A stretch of DNA of 9,082 nucleotides from Rhodobiaceae bacterium UBA6963 (lineage in GTDB: Bacteria > Pseudomonadota > Alphaproteobacteria > RS24). The notes under the pieces were generated by a model, which was given only the letters and a program-made list of their open reading frames with translations, was not told the origin of the DNA and did no database searches. Positions 7,271 through 9,082 of the stretch are shown here, one piece after another (position 1 is the first letter of the stretch; every line of letters starts with the position of its first letter). The position numbers and the translations under genes are program-made. The stretch lies in NCBI GenBank assembly GCA_002450335.1, contig DJZB01000027.1, positions 1 to 9,082 on the forward strand. The letters are read 5' to 3'.

Positions 7271-7283
7271 TGAGAACTCCAAA

Positions 7284-7310
7284 AAGCCTAACTGAGAAGG
7301 CCTGAACTGA
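7284..7310. repeat. Short imperfect tandem repeat upstream of nudC
   Basis: AAGCCTAACTGA (7284-7295) and AAGGCCTGAACTGA (7297-7310) are the same unit apart from two inserted bases. They lie immediately upstream of the nudC Shine-Dalgarno and would be in its leader RNA. Probably a small local duplication; no function is suggested by the sequence. Confidence 0.45.
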
Positions 7311-7351
7311 CGGTTATTCGCGGGCGCGGTTAAACATTCACTTAAACCACT

Positions 7352-7360
7352 TTATCCACA
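7352..7360 (+). promoter_or_regulatory. Perfect consensus DnaA box
   Basis: TTATCCACA is the exact high-affinity DnaA-box consensus. It lies in the nudC-ffs gap, 82 bp upstream of the nudC start and 48 bp before the predicted ffs -35 box. I found no second perfect box nearby, and no AT-rich unwinding region or box cluster that would suggest an origin. It may act as a DnaA regulatory site for ffs/dnaX or nudC, or be a chance match. Confidence 0.5.
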
Positions 7361-7408
7361 ATGACCATGTTTAGACAGGTTAAAAACACTCTAATGTCAT
7401 GGCAAGCC

Positions 7409-7438
7409 TTGTCCTCTGTTTTGAAAAAATGATATGTT
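7409..7438 (+). promoter_or_regulatory. Likely ffs promoter
   Basis: TTGTCC (7409-7414) and TATGTT (7433-7438) with an 18-bp spacer resemble sigma-70 boxes (4 of 6 matches each). The predicted start, about 6-7 bp downstream of the -10, falls at the first base pairs of the SRP RNA stem (7445), which supports the assignment. Confidence 0.55.
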
Positions 7439-7442
7439 ACCT

Positions 7443-7542
7443 GCGAGAGGTTGGCGGCAGACGCATCCCTCGCCAACCGGGTCAGGTCCGGAAGGAAGCA
7501 GCCCTAACGAGCCCGGTGCGGGTTGCCTGTCCAGCCTCTCAC
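7443..7542 (+). ncRNA. ffs: Small bacterial signal recognition particle RNA (4.5S type)
   Basis: RNA core of the signal recognition particle, which with Ffh targets nascent membrane and secreted proteins to the translocon. The diagnostic apical domain is intact: GGTCAGGTCCGGAAGGAAGC with the GGAA tetraloop at 7490-7493 between CC (7488-7489) and GG (7494-7495), and the symmetric and asymmetric loops that bind the Ffh M domain (GTCAGG...AGCAGCC). The supporting stem CCGGG (7477-7481) pairs with CCCGG (7512-7516), and the terminal stem GAGAGG (7445-7450) pairs with CCTCTC (7535-7540), giving about 100 nt. It lacks an Alu domain, as expected for this type. The position just before dnaX is common in alphaproteobacteria. 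Ends are uncertain by a few bases. Confidence 0.95.
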
Positions 7543-7589
7543 TTAAATTTCTGGCAAATCTAGAAATTATCCAGATGAAAAATTTAAGT
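7541..7589 (+). repeat. AT-rich inverted repeat directly after ffs
   Basis: ACTTAAATTT (7541-7550) is the perfect complement of AAATTTAAGT (7580-7589). The adjoining CTGG (7551-7554) pairs with CCAG (7571-7574) across a 5-nt bulge. A competing hairpin uses AATTTCT (7546-7552) with AGAAATT (7562-7568). The stem begins where the SRP RNA ends, so it may mark 3'-end processing or weak termination, but there is no U-tract. It also sits in the dnaX leader, so two exclusive folds are possible. No folding energy was computed. Confidence 0.45.
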
Positions 7590-7642
7590 AACTCTAAAAG
7601 TGAATCCTAATAAGTTCAGATTTTCTAATTAGTTTTCATTTC

Positions 7643-7662
7643 AGCCATCATCAAAGCCATCA
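7643..7662 (+). repeat. Short direct repeat in the dnaX leader
   Basis: AGCCATCA occurs at 7643-7650 and again at 7655-7662, ending 17 bp before the dnaX ATG. The same octamer is part of the yejA upstream repeat (3737-3744). Low information content; recorded because it fills the spot where a Shine-Dalgarno would be expected, and none is clear. Confidence 0.3.
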
Positions 7663-7679
7663 CAGAAAAGCTATCGGAT

Positions 7680-9082
7680 ATGAGCGACCAAGACCAAGAA
7701 GAAGACATCACCCCGATAGCACCCGACCCGGATACAGAGCCGGGATTTGGCTTGATTGCTGAAGCTGATGAAGAAAATAATGTGTCGCTAAAATCAGAGG
7801 CCTATGAGGTTTTGGCGCGGAAATATCGCCCGCGCATATTTGACGATATGATCGGTCAGGAAGCGATGGTGCAAACCCTCCGCAATGCTTTTGAAACGGG
7901 TCGTATTGCTCACGCCTTTATGTTGACAGGTGTCCGTGGGGTTGGGAAGACAACCACCGCGCGTATTTTGGCGCGGGCGCTGAATTATCAAACCGCAGAA
8001 GCGGATGCGCCCAATGTAGACATGCCGGAGCCGGGGTTTCATTGCTTGGATATTATGGCTGGCAGTCATGTTGATGTGATTGAGATGGATGCAGCTTCGG
8101 CAACCGGCATTGATGATATTCGTGAAATTATTGAGAACGTCCGATATCGTCCAAGCGCAGCGCGGTATAAGGTTTTTATCATTGATGAGGTGCACATGCT
8201 GTCGACTCAGGCTTTCAATGGCCTGTTAAAGACACTTGAAGAGCCACCCGCTCATGTGAAATTTGTTTTTGCGACCACTGAAATCCGTAAAGTGCCGGTC
8301 ACTGTTTTATCCCGTTGTCAGCGTTTTGACCTGCGACGTTTGACGATTGAGGAAACCCTACAACTCCTCAATAAGGTCTGCGCAGCGGAAGGGTCGGCAT
8401 TCCAAGAGGAAAGCCTTGCCTTGATTGCGCGTGCAGCGGAAGGGTCGGCGCGTGATGCATTATCTCTGTTGGACCGAGCGCTTGCTCACGGCTCAGAAGG
8501 AGAGTCTGACAATGGACCGGATGCAGATGCGATGCGGCAAATGCTTGGGCTGGCAGATCGCGGCAGAGTTTTTGATTTGTTTGATTTGGTTATGCAGGGC
8601 AAATTGCCCGAGGCGCTCGGCGAGTTTGAAATGCAATATAATCTGGGAGCAGATCCGATTGTTATTCTCGCGGACTTGGCGGAACTTACCTATCGATTGA
8701 CACGCATGAAGTTTGTCCCGTCTGCGATGGATGATATTACCATGGCAGAGGCGTTGCGGCACCGGAGTAAGGAAACGGCTGATGCGCTTTCCACTCAGGT
8801 CTTGTCCCGTTGCTGGCAAGTGCTGTTGAAGGGGCATAAGGAGTCTATGACTGCGCCGGATCCGATGGCGGCGGCTGAAATGGTTTTAATCCGTCTTGCG
8901 CATATGTCAGATTTACCTGCACCGGAGGAACTTTTAAAGCAGATACAAAAATCAACGCCCTCTAAAAGCGAAGCTCAATCCCCCAAAATAACTCCCTCAA
9001 CTAATGCGCCGACTAGCGAGTCCGCTAGGGCACCCCAAAATAATGTTGAGACGACTGGCATGTCAGGTGGTCAAGCTTCTCA
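7680..9082 (+). CDS. dnaX: DNA polymerase III clamp loader subunit tau/gamma (partial, C-terminus off the right edge)
   Basis: DnaX is the ATPase of the clamp loader that places the beta sliding clamp on DNA; its long form (tau) also ties polymerase cores to the DnaB helicase. The 467 visible codons start with about 40 acidic residues before the family start AYEVLARKYRP (41-51). Then come Walker A GVRGVGKT (84-91), Walker B FIIDEVH (166-172), sensor 1 FATTE (197-201), the SRC motif (211-213), sensor 2 GSARD (255-259), and the helical collar domain III to about 410. A Pro/Ser/Thr/Ala-rich linker follows from about 424. Three of the four zinc-module cysteines are absent (Y103, and PEPGFHC at 116-122). 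The start at 7680 has no good Shine-Dalgarno; GTG at codon 35 (7782) is an alternative. It lies 140 bp after ffs. A possible frameshift signal is at codons 418-420. Confidence 0.96.
   Translation, partial: MSDQDQEEDITPIAPDPDTEPGFGLIAEADEENNVSLKSEAYEVLARKYRPRIFDDMIGQEAMVQTLRNAFETGRIAHAFMLTGVRGVGKTTTARILARALNYQTAEADAPNVDMPEPGFHCLDIMAGSHVDVIEMDAASATGIDDIREIIENVRYRPSAARYKVFIIDEVHMLSTQAFNGLLKTLEEPPAHVKFVFATTEIRKVPVTVLSRCQRFDLRRLTIEETLQLLNKVCAAEGSAFQEESLALIARAAEGSARDALSLLDRALAHGSEGESDNGPDADAMRQMLGLADRGRVFDLFDLVMQGKLPEALGEFEMQYNLGADPIVILADLAELTYRLTRMKFVPSAMDDITMAEALRHRSKETADALSTQVLSRCWQVLLKGHKESMTAPDPMAAAEMVLIRLAHMSDLPAPEELLKQIQKSTPSKSEAQSPKITPSTNAPTSESARAPQNNVETTGMSGGQAS
8382..8449 (+). repeat. 17-bp exact in-frame repeat inside dnaX
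   Basis: GCAGCGGAAGGGTCGGC occurs at 8382-8398 and at 8433-8449, exactly 51 bp apart, both encoding AAEGSA. The second copy is the conserved sensor-2 region; the first is a less conserved position. The identity at nucleotide level, third positions included, suggests local conversion or coincidence, not a functional element. Confidence 0.6.
8924..8965 (+). promoter_or_regulatory. Candidate programmed ribosomal frameshift site in dnaX
   Basis: The zero-frame codons 418-420 are CTT TTA AAG, giving the canonical -1 slippery heptamer T TTA AAG at 8933-8939. GGAGGA (8924-8929) upstream is a Shine-Dalgarno-like stimulator. After a -1 shift the ribosome reads eight codons (ADTKINAL) and stops at TAA 8963-8965, giving about 428 residues; E. 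coli gamma has 431. The site follows the end of domain III, as in E. coli. A +1 slip on CTT-T would also stop at once (TAA at 8935-8937). Against it: the spacer is 3 nt rather than about 10, and I see no strong stem-loop immediately downstream. Confidence 0.4.
9008..9031 (+). other. Stable small hairpin in the dnaX linker coding region
   Basis: CTAGCG (9013-9018) pairs perfectly with CGCTAG (9023-9028) around loop AGTC. GCC (9008-9010) and GGC (9029-9031) extend it beyond a 2-nt bulge. It lies 68 nt after the slippery heptamer, too far to be a usual frameshift stimulator. It may be accidental. Confidence 0.4.

Noticed and set aside
7271..7282. nudC starting at TTG 7282
   Set aside because: GGAG lies 6 nt before ATG 7270 and would overlap the TTG start, so the ATG is the better start.
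7284..7305. Terminator-like hairpin on the minus strand (AGGCCT/AGGCTT followed by T's) just before nudC
   Set aside because: The stem is about 6 bp with a G-U pair, two of the T's are used in pairing, and it lies directly before the nudC Shine-Dalgarno, so an attenuator cannot be supported.
7330..7345. TTAA-N8-TTAA, resembling a CtrA binding site
   Set aside because: The CtrA consensus needs a 7-bp gap between the TTAA halves; here it is 8, and AT-rich DNA gives such pairs often.
7283..7440. nudC-ffs gap as a replication origin because of the DnaA box
   Set aside because: Only one box is present, with no cluster, no clear unwinding element and no parA/parB, hemE or similar origin-linked genes.
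7794..8195. Open frame on the minus strand inside dnaX
   Set aside because: It lies opposite well-conserved dnaX coding sequence and its translation resembles no family; it is an antisense shadow.
8961..8999. Run of C and A in the dnaX linker as a second slippery site
   Set aside because: The zero-frame codons TCC CCC AAA do not form an X XXY YYZ heptamer, and no stimulator is visible.

Overview
The window looks like ordinary chromosome of an alphaproteobacterium with moderate GC (mid to high 40s percent by eye; not computed). Three things point there: the block cytochrome c / kdsB / pheA / nudC / ffs / dnaX, which is typical of that class; the short SRP RNA directly before dnaX; and a DnaX with the class-specific '(N)Y...HC' replacement of the zinc-binding cysteines. 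No phage, IS, CRISPR, toxin or defence genes are visible. The order or genus cannot be fixed from this sequence.

Left part, minus strand (1-4469). In transcription order: a membrane-anchored c-type cytochrome, then yejA (periplasmic peptide-binding protein), yejB and yejE (inner-membrane permeases). yejE runs off the left edge, and the ATPase gene yejF would be expected beyond it. yejB and yejE overlap by 4 bp (ATGA), so they are translationally coupled. The cytochrome gene is 64 bp ahead of yejA and may share its transcript; that gap holds a pair of 17-bp near-identical direct repeats.

Middle, plus strand (4470-6311). kdsB (CMP-KDO synthesis for lipopolysaccharide) diverges from the cytochrome gene across 142 bp containing a perfect 14-bp palindrome. 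pheA (prephenate dehydratase, phenylalanine synthesis) follows 80 bp after kdsB, behind a possible promoter and a perfect 16-bp palindrome. pheA converges with nudC (minus strand, NAD(H)/NAD-RNA pyrophosphohydrolase) with an 8-bp gap, and a small hairpin spans both stop codons.

Right part, plus strand (7271-9082). The nudC-ffs gap has a perfect consensus DnaA box and a plausible ffs promoter. The SRP RNA gene (ffs) is followed by an AT-rich inverted repeat and then dnaX, which runs off the right edge. The 467 visible codons cover the ATPase, lid and collar domains. Just after the collar domain lies an in-frame slippery heptamer (T TTA AAG) with a Shine-Dalgarno-like GGAGGA just upstream and a -1 frame stop eight codons after the slip. 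That is where E. coli makes its short gamma subunit, and it is the most interesting candidate in the window.

The genes are housekeeping functions (envelope peptide import, respiration, LPS, amino acid synthesis, nucleotide hygiene, protein targeting, replication). I do not see a new multi-gene system. The observations worth checking are regulatory or translational. All structures and repeats were found by eye, without folding or database searches.
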